Of a stretch of DNA of 64,000 nt, positions 1 through 9,580 are shown piece after piece. Numbering within the stretch: the stretch's first letter is position 1; every line of letters starts with the position of its first letter. The position numbers and the translations under genes are program-made. The stretch is from Pichia kudriavzevii. Lineage: Eukaryota > Ascomycota > Pichiomycetes > Pichiales > Pichiaceae. Under the pieces are notes generated by a model. That model ran no database searches. It was not told the origin of the DNA and worked only from the letters and a program-made list of their open reading frames with translations. The DNA is taken from the NCBI RefSeq assembly GCF_003054445.1, contig NC_042506.1, positions 2,778,501-2,842,500 of the forward strand, given 5' to 3'.

Positions 1-1227
1 TATAACGACAATTGCATTAAAATTGTTGAAAAAATCGTTTGGGATACCTTTACTTGACATTGCACCTGCCTGTGCTGTTAAAGTAGAACCCAATCCAACA
101 TCAGCTATGTTAAATATGACAAAATATGCAAATAAGATACATTGAGTAAAGGTAATTCTATAATCTTTAACTTCTTCTTGTGTCCACTTAATCTTTTCAG
201 AAGCTACACCTCTAGCTTCCATATTTGAAGGGAATGCATATGCCCAGAATTGTTTGTGTCTCAACCTTTTGATGAAATTTCCTTTCAAACACGTTTTAAC
301 AACAAGAAGTGCCTTTTTAAGTAAAGATCCTTGGGGAATCTCAGGTTTCAAATGTGGTTTAATCAGAAGCATAGCAATAATGACGAAGAAATACATAATC
401 ATTGGAACTAGAAAGGACAGCCAATATCCAACTCTTTTAGCAGAATAGGAGGTAGCGATACTTAAGAAAGCACCAATATCAACTGACCAATAGTAGAACA
501 TAGTAAGTCTTTGGATAGAGCTATCCCTATCAATGTATACAACCTCACCACTAGAGGTTCTCTTCAAAACATTTGTTCTATATGGGAATTGTTCGAGTAA
601 TAAGGGTAATAAATTAGCTTTGATGAAACCAGTACAGATGGCCAATGTTAGGATGCCAAAAATTACTGGCGCTAATGCAGGCTGACCCTTGGCAATAACC
701 GGAGGTAGAGCAGCAATGATAAATAAAAAATGTGCAAGAATGCCAACCCAAACACCTATCATGATAGTTTTGAACTTTCCTAGTCTGTCGTCCGCAAGAT
801 AACCACCAAAAAGGGGTACAACATGTGCCAAAAATTCCAGTAAAGTCGTGATAGCATTAGCATCCTGCAAACCTAAACCAAGAGCACCGGCATTACCTAT
901 ATGTCCAGGCATTACCTTGCCTGTTTTGGAGCCTAGAGGTAATGGTCTCATGATAAAGTTATTCAACACACCGGTTGTTCCATAATATGAAGCCCTTTCT
1001 GCGAATTCAACAATAATTATCAACATTGCCGCCCAAGTCGGTCTTGCTGTAATGTTCCTATAAGTGAACTTATCTTCGGTATTTGCAATAGCTAAACCAT
1101 GTGGATTATGCTCATCTGCATACTCAGTAATATACTCATAACCCTGTAGAGTTTCGTATTCGTCAAAACCTTGTTCTTTGCAAATCTCTTTTGGATCCAT
1201 TTCCAGGGAAACCTTTTCTTCCCTCAT
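1..1227 (-). CDS. PTR2: PTR2-family peptide transporter, C-terminus cut by window edge
   Basis: An uninterrupted minus-strand frame of 409 codons runs from an ATG at 1227 off the left edge. It is the N-terminal two-thirds of a proton-coupled di/tripeptide transporter (POT/PTR2 family, plasma membrane). The ExxER motif is visible at about residues 74-78 (EFAER, followed by SYYG) and the PTR signature GGYLADDRLGKFK follows. It is clearly homologous to the two complete copies at 2682-4508 and 7667-9580 but more diverged in DNA, so it is an older paralogue. The start was chosen because the next upstream ATG in the leader is out of frame and stops at once. About 200 C-terminal residues should lie outside the window. 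Substrate specificity cannot be read from sequence. Confidence 0.93.
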   Translation of the reverse strand, partial: MREEKVSLEMDPKEICKEQGFDEYETLQGYEYITEYADEHNPHGLAIANTEDKFTYRNITARPTWAAMLIIIVEFAERASYYGTTGVLNNFIMRPLPLGSKTGKVMPGHIGNAGALGLGLQDANAITTLLEFLAHVVPLFGGYLADDRLGKFKTIMIGVWVGILAHFLFIIAALPPVIAKGQPALAPVIFGILTLAICTGFIKANLLPLLLEQFPYRTNVLKRTSSGEVVYIDRDSSIQRLTMFYYWSVDIGAFLSIATSYSAKRVGYWLSFLVPMIMYFFVIIAMLLIKPHLKPEIPQGSLLKKALLVVKTCLKGNFIKRLRHKQFWAYAFPSNMEARGVASEKIKWTQEEVKDYRITFTQCILFAYFVIFNIADVGLGSTLTAQAGAMSSKGIPNDFFNNFNAIVVI

Positions 1228-2681
1228 TGCATAGAATAAACCCCGGTCTTTTCCGCCAAAAAAAGTCAGAAACTTTGATACATGTTAATTTTCAGAAGAA
1301 AAGTGACCATTTATAAGAGATGCAGTTAGTATTTAGCCTGGGAACAAAAACAACTCATTTAACTTCACCTCTTATAAAGTTTAAATAAATTCGTGGTACA
1401 ACAATTCAGTTCATTTGTTGTGAAACCAGAATTAATTAGGTGTCAACAGTAAACAATCCACATGAAGGCCCGGCGAAAAGCTTAATTCCAAAAAATTACA
1501 AAAAACCTAAGAATTTTATTAAAAAAAAAAAGGAAGTGACTCTGCCGAAGCATGTGAGTGTTTGATTACAATGTTTGATTTTCCTGAGTCGTAGAAGTGA
1601 AGACTTTTGGTAATGTCCATTTAATGAAGGTACGCGTTGTATGCAGTGGAACAAACATTTTTTTCGCTTTCTGTAGGTTCGGCTGTGGGTATAATGCATT
1701 AATCCAGTCCTAAATAGGACAGGTAGAATCAAGTGATATTTTACCACCATACACACTGCAAATGTGATAAGTTTTATTTTCCCTATTGTTTATTGCATCC
1801 TTTTGGGTCAGATCTAATAGTTCTCCCGTACTAGTCTACTGAGATAAAGAAACACCAGAATAAACGAGAATTTTTCTTCGTAGTTTTAGGTGTAACCTCC
1901 AATCCATTCTTTATCTGATAGTATACCTCTTAGCTTTCCATTGTTTAGAGACTTATTGCGTATGAATATTTGATTTAGCGATAAAAAATTCAAAAAACCG
2001 GTGGAGGAACAGTATTCCACTGAGTAAATAATAATAACAGGAAGTAATAGTTTCTAGCTTTAGCCGTAATAAGGAGTTCTTTCATATTTGCGCAGATTAC
2101 CTCTCATAGTGGGACATCATCAGGCGGGTACTTTTCATGGAAAAAAACAACAACATGTGATAATGATGGAACGGAACAACTTTTAACAAGCCCACGCGGG
2201 AGAATATAAAAACTTTTTGGGCATGTCCTGAGAAGTAGAGAGCTGAAATTTCTCGGTCTCAGGGGGGTGATTGTTCAAAAAAAGTAAAAACTTTGACCTA
2301 TTGTCCTTGAGCCTAAGGTACGTTGAAACAAAGATATAGTATTCCATGGGATGAAAATACAAAGAGAAGCCGCTTGTAGGGGGAGCATAGCTGTTTTAAT
2401 TTTATTGATTTTGACAACTGAAATATAGTCACTGATGATGGCATGCATATACACATGGCTACAGGTGTAGGTACACCCACGTTTCAGTACAATACTCCTT
2501 CAAGGCGCTAATAAAAGACAAATATTGATATGTCAATTGTAAGCAAGCTAAACTCAACCAAGTACCTCAACTTTGAAATTGGGATTAGTACCAAATAAAA
2601 AAATTAATTTCGAAAAAAAGTTTATTTATAAAATTAACTATTTTTTAATCAGATCAAAGAGAGCTTCGAATAAAAACAGCC
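1228..2681. other. Intergenic region between two PTR2 copies
   Basis: This 1.45-kb spacer holds the promoter of the edge PTR2 copy (right to left) and the 3' flank of the next copy. I see no credible coding frame. Notable words are the near-palindrome CCCACGCGGG around 2191-2200 and AGGGG (STRE-type core) near 2377. Both are too short to assign a regulator. Confidence 0.6.
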
Positions 2682-4508
2682 TTACTTTGAGATAACTCTA
2701 ACCAAGGATTGAATTTCCGCCTTTTCTAATTGCCCTAATTCCTGCTTAGATGCAACACGCTCTCTTTCTTCTTCCTCCATGACTTTGTCTAAGTTCCAGT
2801 ATTGGAATAAAAATAAGAATGCACATAAACCACCTACACCGGCAATACCTGCAAATGGTTTAATCAAGTTAGGATCATACAATGCACCAGAGATACCTTC
2901 TGAGATGGCAGAGGAGATGGCAGAGTTGAAGAGGAACAAAGCCATAACCAAACCCTTACCGTTATCAGGAGCTCTGGTATACGCAATTTCGTATGCTGTG
3001 GTGTAACAGAAACATTCACCCAAAGCACATAAACCATAATTGATAATAGCATACCACGCTGTTAGTGGAGAAGGTTCATCACAATTAGTTGCATAATAGC
3101 CACATGGAGAAGTTTTATAAATTCTCCACTGAAGGATCGCTGAAACCATTGAACCCAAAGCACCCAACATGAAACCAACAAAGATTTTATAGACTGGTTT
3201 AAAATTAATTTTATATTTGGAAAATACCGGGTAAATGATATAGTCCAAAATTGGAATTGCAACAACAATTGTGATTTGATTGAAATTGTTGAAGAAATCA
3301 TTAGGGATCCCCTGAGAAGTCATAGCACCTGCTTGGGCTGTCAAGGTGGACCCCAAACCAGAATCTGACAAGTTGAAGATGACCCAGTATGCGAACATAA
3401 GACATTGTGTAAATGTGGACTTATAGTCTTTGACTTCCTGCTCAGTCCATTTGATTTTCTCAGCAGGAACGCCCCTGGATTCCATGTTTGATGGGTAAGC
3501 ATATGCCCAAAATTCTTTATTTTTTAATCTCTTAATAAAATTACCCTTAAGGCACTCTGTAACGACGATAACAGCCTTCTTGAGTAAAGAACCTTGTGGA
3601 ACCTCTGGCTTTAAATGTGGTCTAATTATCAACATAGCAATAACAACAATACAGTACATGAGCATTGGACACAAGAAGGCTAACCAGTAACCAACTCTTT
3701 TAGCAGAATATGAGGTAGCAATTTGTAGGAATGCACCGATATTAATGGACCAATAGAAAATCATTGTCAAACGTTCCATCGATCCGTCTCTATCAACATA
3801 GACAACTTCACCTGTAGGCTCCCTCCTAAGGACATTGGTGCTGTACGGATACTGGTCAAGCATTAACGGCAATAGATTTGCCTTAATGAAACCCGTACAG
3901 ACAGACAAGGACAAAATTGCAAGAACGGTAGGTGCCAAAGCGGCCTGACCCTTGGCAATAACTGGAGGCAAAGCAGCAATGACGAACAAAAGATGAGATA
4001 AAATACCAACCCAGACACCAATCATGATTGCCTTGAATTTACCTAGTCTGTCATCTGCAAGATAACCACCAAATAGTGGACAAACGTAGGCTAAGAATTG
4101 TAATAGGGTGACCAAGGCATTGGCGTCTTTCAAGCCTAGACCCAATGCTCCGGCATTACCTGTATGGCCCGGCATGACCTTACCTGTGGTTGAACCCTCA
4201 GGTAATGATCTCATGATGAAATTAGTCAAGATACCTTGAGTACCATAATAAGAACCTCTTTCAGCAAACTCACAGACCAAGATCAACATGGCTGCAATGG
4301 TTGGTCTTGTTTTAACGTTTCTATACTTGAATTTATCTTCCAGTGTGGCTATTGCCAAACCTTGTGGATTGTATTCATCTGCGTATTCCGCAATGAATTC
4401 ATGTGTAGCCAATTCATCAGATGCTACCTCACTGAACCCCAAATTGCCAACGTTGTTTTTCTTTTCATCCTCTAATTCAGATGAACTTTTTCTAGTAGAA
4501 CTAAACAT
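2682..4508 (-). CDS. PTR2: PTR2-family proton/oligopeptide symporter
   Basis: A 608-aa plasma-membrane transporter of the POT/PTR2 family, expected to import di- and tripeptides with protons. Visible are the ExxER motif at residues 80-84 (EFAERGSYYG), the PTR signature GGYLADDRLGKFK near residues 148-160, and about 12 hydrophobic segments with a long central cytoplasmic loop. The length matches fungal Ptr2 (about 600 aa). The hydrophilic N- and C-terminal tails differ from the paralogue at 7667-9580, but long internal blocks are almost identical at the DNA level, which suggests gene conversion. The two copies are inverted relative to each other. Individual function (peptide range, expression) cannot be separated from sequence. 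Confidence 0.95.
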   Translation of the reverse strand: MFSSTRKSSSELEDEKKNNVGNLGFSEVASDELATHEFIAEYADEYNPQGLAIATLEDKFKYRNVKTRPTIAAMLILVCEFAERGSYYGTQGILTNFIMRSLPEGSTTGKVMPGHTGNAGALGLGLKDANALVTLLQFLAYVCPLFGGYLADDRLGKFKAIMIGVWVGILSHLLFVIAALPPVIAKGQAALAPTVLAILSLSVCTGFIKANLLPLMLDQYPYSTNVLRREPTGEVVYVDRDGSMERLTMIFYWSINIGAFLQIATSYSAKRVGYWLAFLCPMLMYCIVVIAMLIIRPHLKPEVPQGSLLKKAVIVVTECLKGNFIKRLKNKEFWAYAYPSNMESRGVPAEKIKWTEQEVKDYKSTFTQCLMFAYWVIFNLSDSGLGSTLTAQAGAMTSQGIPNDFFNNFNQITIVVAIPILDYIIYPVFSKYKINFKPVYKIFVGFMLGALGSMVSAILQWRIYKTSPCGYYATNCDEPSPLTAWYAIINYGLCALGECFCYTTAYEIAYTRAPDNGKGLVMALFLFNSAISSAISEGISGALYDPNLIKPFAGIAGVGGLCAFLFLFQYWNLDKVMEEEERERVASKQELGQLEKAEIQSLVRVISK

Positions 4509-4618
4509 TATAAAAGGCGCAATTTGCAGAAAGTTATCAAATGATAAACAAGTAAGTAGAAAGGGGTGACTATCAGGAGCAAACGTCAGGAACGAAAGGA
4601 AAAGTGAGGGAGAATGAA

Positions 4619-4627
4619 CCTTTTATA
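4619..4627 (-). promoter_or_regulatory. TATA-like element of PTR2 (2682-4508)
   Basis: The minus strand reads TATAAAAGG, 111-119 bp upstream of the PTR2 ATG at 4508. Spacing and sequence fit a yeast TATA box; this is inferred. Confidence 0.5.
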
Positions 4628-4883
4628 TTTGGACAATCTTGTTAGCAGAGTTTGGGGGAAATGCTATCAACGGGCAGATTAGCAAAGAATCTGTGATGCT
4701 CGCAAAATTTGGCAAACTCCGTTTTTTCCAATTGGTACATAATATCAATGTGGCATTATTGTATGACGTTCACAATTGTTCGAACCACAATGTTTTCACT
4801 ATGAGCCACTATTACAGCCCTCTCATTCTCTCCGCAAAGTGTCTTTACAACGACCACGAGGAGCTTGGATAGTCAAGGGCAAA

Positions 4884-4897
4884 CCCCCCCCCCCCCC
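4884..4897 (+). repeat. Poly-C homopolymer, 14 bases
   Basis: Fourteen consecutive C on the plus strand in the PTR2 promoter spacer. G/C homopolymers of this length stand out in an AT-rich yeast genome. Length is likely to vary between strains or be misread by sequencing. Confidence 0.9.
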
Positions 4898-5327
4898 ATT
4901 GTACATAGCACAAAACCCCAATTTCACCGCTGTGCTCGAAATAACCAAATGTGATTTGTCTGCACAGTACCTGGATCTCTGTGCCCCAATGCCCAAAATG
5001 CCATCACGACGTAAGCAGGGTCTCTCCTCCACGAAGATAAGATTAGCCAAGTTCAGCTGTAGTGTTACAATAGCAAGAAACTTCGGAATACTGGAAAAAC
5101 TAAACCCGTAAGGCATTTACCCAATGTGGCAACTCACCAGACCTCACCCCGTCCGAAAAAGGAAAGTGCCCTTGCCGTACAACAAGAGGGCGACAAGAGG
5201 GAGAAAAGATAACAAAGGCTGTTAGGCGGATAAGGGGAACGGAACGGAGAATGGGAAGGGGAGACACGGATTAATGTTTTGATACATTGAGCGCTTTCTT
5301 TTTTTTTTCTGGACAAACAACAGGGGG

Positions 5328-6593
5328 CTAGTAGTATATGACGAGTTCACGGATATCGAATCCGGATTTGACCAACTCGTCCAAATAGAGCAGTAATAGA
5401 TATACTTCAGAAATGGAGATCCAAGTCATACCAATGATAAACAGTATTGGTTTTGGTAGATGGACATTTATAAATTTCTTGTAGGCCTCTTGTACAAATT
5501 CCTCCAGTACTATTAAGAAAAACTGAAACTGGAAAAATGTAAAAGAGTAGAAACATCTTGAGATCCATTTAGGGAGATACTCACCATAAGGAGCATGAAT
5601 ATTATATCCAGCACCGAGGTTCCATGGCATATTCAAGGTACCCATTGCATGAAATATCCCAGTAAATGTAAAAACTAGAAAAAACATCAAATATTTCCTC
5701 CATTTTTCAGTACCGTATTTAGGTGGTTGATTTAAATGGATGGCTCTATAGTCACAACCGGCAATTAATTTCGAATGGGGGACAGTCAGCTGATACATTA
5801 GTTTATGCCAAACGTTCCCCCACAACGAGCTGACAGTATAATTACCGTTGAAGGATCCAAACAATGGCAAATACTCCCCGAACTCATATCTTCTCAATAG
5901 TAATACGTTGATGAACATCATTATGTCATAGATCGTTTGAATACCAAAATAGATACAAAATACAGCACATGATGCAATAACTAGTTGGTTTAGGGTCGAT
6001 ATCTTTGCATTTTCATCAAATAAGTTGAAATCATCCACATGTTCCACTCCCCACCCTCTGGTTTGGATAAACTCGGTCCTCAGAAATAGCCACAGCATTC
6101 TATCGTATATTATATACTTGACAACAAATGATTTGAGCCAGTTAGTGAAGCTGATCTGAGAAGAGGAACTGGACGGCAACGATCGTGGCCCCCAGTTCCA
6201 GCTAGTACCCACTAAACTCCCCCAAATTGACCTATGTAAACACCAGTTGAATTTTTTCCATGTACAAGGTCTGAGTTTTTTGACATCCTCCAAACTCTCC
6301 ACACCCAACCGATAATCAGTCAGTTCGGGATATTTGACAATGAAAAACAGGTTGAAAGTGTAGAAGAACAAGTTAATGAAAACCCCCTGCAACATCAACG
6401 CAATTGAAGCATTGTTGTTGGTCTCGTCAATCTTATAGAACCACTGTGCCTTTATAAGTATTGGAAACAGCAGTATGGATGACACATACGCCCGATAAGG
6501 TTTGGGAGGTATTACAGTTAGACAGATCGGTATAAGCAGTGCCCACAAGAGATACCAGTGTAATGGGAGTATTAGAATTGAGGAAAGGTCCAT
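5328..6593 (-). CDS. Membrane-bound O-acyltransferase, wax-synthase-like
   Basis: A 421-aa multi-spanning membrane protein resembling the wax synthase branch of the MBOAT superfamily (Pfam MBOAT_2 type), which transfers fatty acyl groups to alcohols or other hydroxyl acceptors at the ER. Two family landmarks are visible: SLWGNVWHKL (residues 256-265, compare the wax-synthase WGRRWH-type motif) and the membrane histidine in FTGIFHAMGT (His315). About 8 hydrophobic segments are present. I start at the ATG at 6593 (MDLSSIL) because the 93 codons upstream are open but read like leader sequence, lack hydrophobic segments and give no family similarity. A longer form from 6872 is possible. It lies between two PTR2 genes with no evident functional link. 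The acyl acceptor is unknown. Confidence 0.75.
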   Translation of the reverse strand: MDLSSILILPLHWYLLWALLIPICLTVIPPKPYRAYVSSILLFPILIKAQWFYKIDETNNNASIALMLQGVFINLFFYTFNLFFIVKYPELTDYRLGVESLEDVKKLRPCTWKKFNWCLHRSIWGSLVGTSWNWGPRSLPSSSSSQISFTNWLKSFVVKYIIYDRMLWLFLRTEFIQTRGWGVEHVDDFNLFDENAKISTLNQLVIASCAVFCIYFGIQTIYDIMMFINVLLLRRYEFGEYLPLFGSFNGNYTVSSLWGNVWHKLMYQLTVPHSKLIAGCDYRAIHLNQPPKYGTEKWRKYLMFFLVFTFTGIFHAMGTLNMPWNLGAGYNIHAPYGEYLPKWISRCFYSFTFFQFQFFLIVLEEFVQEAYKKFINVHLPKPILFIIGMTWISISEVYLLLLYLDELVKSGFDIRELVIYY

Positions 6594-7666
6594 TAGAACA
6601 ATGTAATTGATTTCCACAGATGTTAACTGGGTTAACGTACTATATGATCCATTAATAATGTATTTATTTGTACGATTGCATAGGAAAATGGGTGCAGACC
6701 CTGCAAAGCGTTGATTTTTCACCGCTTCACCTCCCCCTTGGATTCGGTAATAATGAGATGGCCCATACTTTGGAGTGAAAGTCCCCTCCCCAACCCGTGC
6801 ACCACATTCATTGACAAACATTTCAACTCTTTTTTCTTTCTCTTGTTTTTCCTTTCTCAACGAAGGAAACAAAACAAAAAAAGAAACGTGCTCGAAAACA
6901 GTGCCCTCTGTAGAAACGGATACACCTCAAATGGCCATATGGAACATATCCTTACCCATTTTTGAGGCATTAGCCCCAAAACGTGGGACAATGCACGTCA
7001 CGTGGAATCACGCAATATCAGGGGCCAAAGGGTCCCTTGCTTCCTCTACATGTGCTACTAATCTTCACTATTGCTTTTTTTCTCCAACTCAAGTTTCAGA
7101 TCAGCCTCATATGTACAAACATACATCTTATATTACTATTCACTCTGAGGGAACACACTAAGATGTACAGTGATCCAGAGAAGGGAGGGAGAAAAACAGC
7201 CCTTTCGGGAATTCCGAGCTTAGACTGAAAACGGCCCGCGGAATATTGTTGACGTTTTTTTTTTTCCTTCTCCGACTAAAATAGTGCCCATCTTCGGCGC
7301 TAGCATGCCTATCCACACTTGATGTCTGATGTGTGGGGTGACGTTATTGGCTGGAGGAACAAGATATGAGCAATATGAACTGCGACTGAGTGTGTGACTA
7401 ACGGGATGCCATAGCAGCTCGCAAACTTTGCAGTGTGATGCTCCCATGTATATAAAAAATCTCTCAGCCCCGTAGTTTCTCGTGTTCTTATCATCTGGAA
7501 ATATTTTTTCCAATCCGTTTGCTCCTTTCGTGTCACTTTTCTTTTTACTTTCGATCTACTCTTTTTTTTCTCTCTTGTTTTCTCTTCTCCGCCATCTTAC
7601 TCAAATCTCTTTTTGATTTGACCTTTTGAATATTAATAGAAAATCCAAACGTCTAAACTACTGATA
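6594..7666. other. Divergent promoter region, acyltransferase / PTR2
   Basis: About 1.07 kb between divergent genes. It contains a TATA-like element for the rightward PTR2 (7449-7458) and a pyrimidine-rich tract (7540-7600) typical of yeast promoters just before a start codon. The open frame 6594-6872 upstream of the acyltransferase ATG is regarded as leader sequence. Confidence 0.55.
7449..7458 (+). promoter_or_regulatory. TATA-like element of PTR2 (7667-9580)
   Basis: TATATAAAAA lies 209-218 bp upstream of the PTR2 ATG, followed by a CT-rich stretch. The position is somewhat far from the ATG but within the yeast range. Inferred. Confidence 0.45.
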
Positions 7667-9580
7667 ATGTTTAGCGGATTAAAGGAGAGGATCAACTTCT
7701 CCTCAAAAGATATAGATTCTGAAAGTTTCAACGAAAAAAAATCAAATGACGAAAAGTTGACCAATGTGCATTTCAACTACGATAATTTTGATACAATGGA
7801 TGATTATGAGTATATTGCAGAATATGCTGATGAATATAATCCAAATGGTCTACCAATAGCTACCCTGGAAGATAAATCAAAATATAGAAACATCAAAGTG
7901 AGACCAACCATTGCAGCCATGTTGATCTTGGTCTGTGAGTTTGCTGAAAGAGGTTCTTATTATGGTACTCAAGGTATCTTGACTAATTTCATCATGAGAC
8001 CATTACCTGAGGGTTCAACCACAGGTAAGGTCATGCCGGGCCATACAGGTAATGCCGGAGCATTGGGTCTAGGCTTGAAAGACGCCAATGCCTTGGTCAC
8101 CCTATTACAGTTCTTAGCCTACGTTTTGCCATTGGTTGGTGGTTATCTTGCAGATGACAGACTAGGTAAATTCAAGGCAATCATGATTGGTGTCTGGGTT
8201 GGTATTTTATCTCATCTTTTGTTCGTCATTGCTGCTTTGCCTCCAGTTATTGCCAAGGGTCAGGCCGCTTTGGCACCTACCGTTCTTGCAATTTTGTCCT
8301 TGTCTGTCTGTACGGGTTTCATTAAGGCAAATCTATTGCCGTTAATGCTTGACCAGTATCCTTATAGGACTAACGTCTTGAGAAGGGAGCCTACAGGTGA
8401 AGTCGTCTATGTTGATAGAGATGGCTCCATTGGTAGATTGACCATGGTTTTTTATTGGTCCATCAATATTGGTGGATTCTTACAAATTGCTACCACATAT
8501 TCTGCTAAAAGAGTTGGTTACTGGTTAGCCTTTTTGTGTCCAATGCTCATGTACTGTATTGTTGTTATTGCTATGTTGATAATTAGACCACATCTTAAAC
8601 AAGAAATTCCACAAGGTTCTTTACTCAAGAAGGCCATTTTAGTTATGAAGGAGTGCATGAAGGGTAATTTTATTAAGAGGTTAAAAAATAAAGAATTTTG
8701 GGCATATGCTTACCCATCAAACATGGAGACTAGAGGTGTTCTAGCTGAAAAAATATCTTGGACTGAGCAGGAAGTCAAAGATTATAAGTCCACATTTACA
8801 CAATGTCTTATGTTCGCATACTGGGTCATCTTCAACTTGTCAGATACCGGTTTAGGTTCCACATTAACAGCCCAAGCGGGTGCTATGACAACCGAAGGTA
8901 TCCCTAATGATTTCTTCAACAATTTCAATCAGATTGCAATTGTCGTGGCAATTCCAACTCTTGATTATGTTATTTATCCTTTGTTAGCAAAATATAACTT
9001 AACTCCAAAACCCGTCATCAAAATTTTCATTGGTTTCATGTTTGGTGCTTGTGGATCTATGGTGTCGGCAATCATTCAATGGAGAATCTACGAAACTTCT
9101 CCATGTGGCTATTATGCAACAACTTGTGATGAACCTTCTTCACTAACAGCATGGTATGAAATTATCAATTATGGTTTATGTGCTTTGGGTGAATGTTTCT
9201 GTTACACCACAGCATACGAAATTGCGTATACCAGAGCTCCTGATAACGGTAAGGGTTTGGTTATGGCTTTGTTCCTCTTCAACTCTGCCATCTCCTCTGC
9301 CATCTCAGAAGGTATCTCTGGTGCATTGTATGATCCTAACTTGATTAAACCATTTGCAGGTATTGCCGGTGTAGGTGGTTTCTTTGCATTTTTGTTTTTA
9401 ATCCATTATTGGAACTTGGATAAAATTATGGAACAAGAAGAACTGGAAAGAGAACAGGCTAGATTGGAGGAGGAACACAAGCTTGCTATTCATCCAATAA
9501 CATCAGCCACTTCTACTGTTCCATTTGATGAAGATAACGAAGCAGAATTACGTTCTGCTATTCAGACGTTCTCAAAATGA
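7667..9580 (+). CDS. PTR2: PTR2-family proton/oligopeptide symporter
   Basis: A 637-aa proton-coupled peptide transporter, paralogue of the genes at 1-1227 and 2682-4508. ExxER is at residues 91-95 (EFAERGSYYG), followed by GGYLADDRLGKFKAIMIG. The hydrophobic profile fits 12 transmembrane helices. The N-terminal 55 residues and the C-terminal tail after EQEELEREQ are unlike the paralogue, whereas blocks around 7901-8359, 8494-8600 and 9166-9381 are nearly identical in DNA to the inverted copy at 2682-4508. Start ATG 7667 is the first in frame. It is expected at the plasma membrane and probably nitrogen-regulated, but no regulator site is proven. Confidence 0.95.
   Translation: MFSGLKERINFSSKDIDSESFNEKKSNDEKLTNVHFNYDNFDTMDDYEYIAEYADEYNPNGLPIATLEDKSKYRNIKVRPTIAAMLILVCEFAERGSYYGTQGILTNFIMRPLPEGSTTGKVMPGHTGNAGALGLGLKDANALVTLLQFLAYVLPLVGGYLADDRLGKFKAIMIGVWVGILSHLLFVIAALPPVIAKGQAALAPTVLAILSLSVCTGFIKANLLPLMLDQYPYRTNVLRREPTGEVVYVDRDGSIGRLTMVFYWSINIGGFLQIATTYSAKRVGYWLAFLCPMLMYCIVVIAMLIIRPHLKQEIPQGSLLKKAILVMKECMKGNFIKRLKNKEFWAYAYPSNMETRGVLAEKISWTEQEVKDYKSTFTQCLMFAYWVIFNLSDTGLGSTLTAQAGAMTTEGIPNDFFNNFNQIAIVVAIPTLDYVIYPLLAKYNLTPKPVIKIFIGFMFGACGSMVSAIIQWRIYETSPCGYYATTCDEPSSLTAWYEIINYGLCALGECFCYTTAYEIAYTRAPDNGKGLVMALFLFNSAISSAISEGISGALYDPNLIKPFAGIAGVGGFFAFLFLIHYWNLDKIMEQEELEREQARLEEEHKLAIHPITSATSTVPFDEDNEAELRSAIQTFSK

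Larger units (their letters stand above)
4509..5327. other. Intergenic region upstream of PTR2, contains a C14 run
   Basis: An 819-bp spacer holding the promoter of the leftward PTR2 gene and the 3' flank of the acyltransferase gene. It contains a minus-strand TATA-like element (4619-4627) and an uninterrupted run of 14 C (4884-4897). Short frames here look non-coding (low complexity, no recognisable motif). Confidence 0.6.

Noticed and set aside
6594-6872. 93-codon N-terminal extension of the acyltransferase
   Set aside because: Open and in frame, but composition is leader-like (charged, glycine-rich, no transmembrane segment), whereas the ATG at 6593 starts right at the first hydrophobic region.
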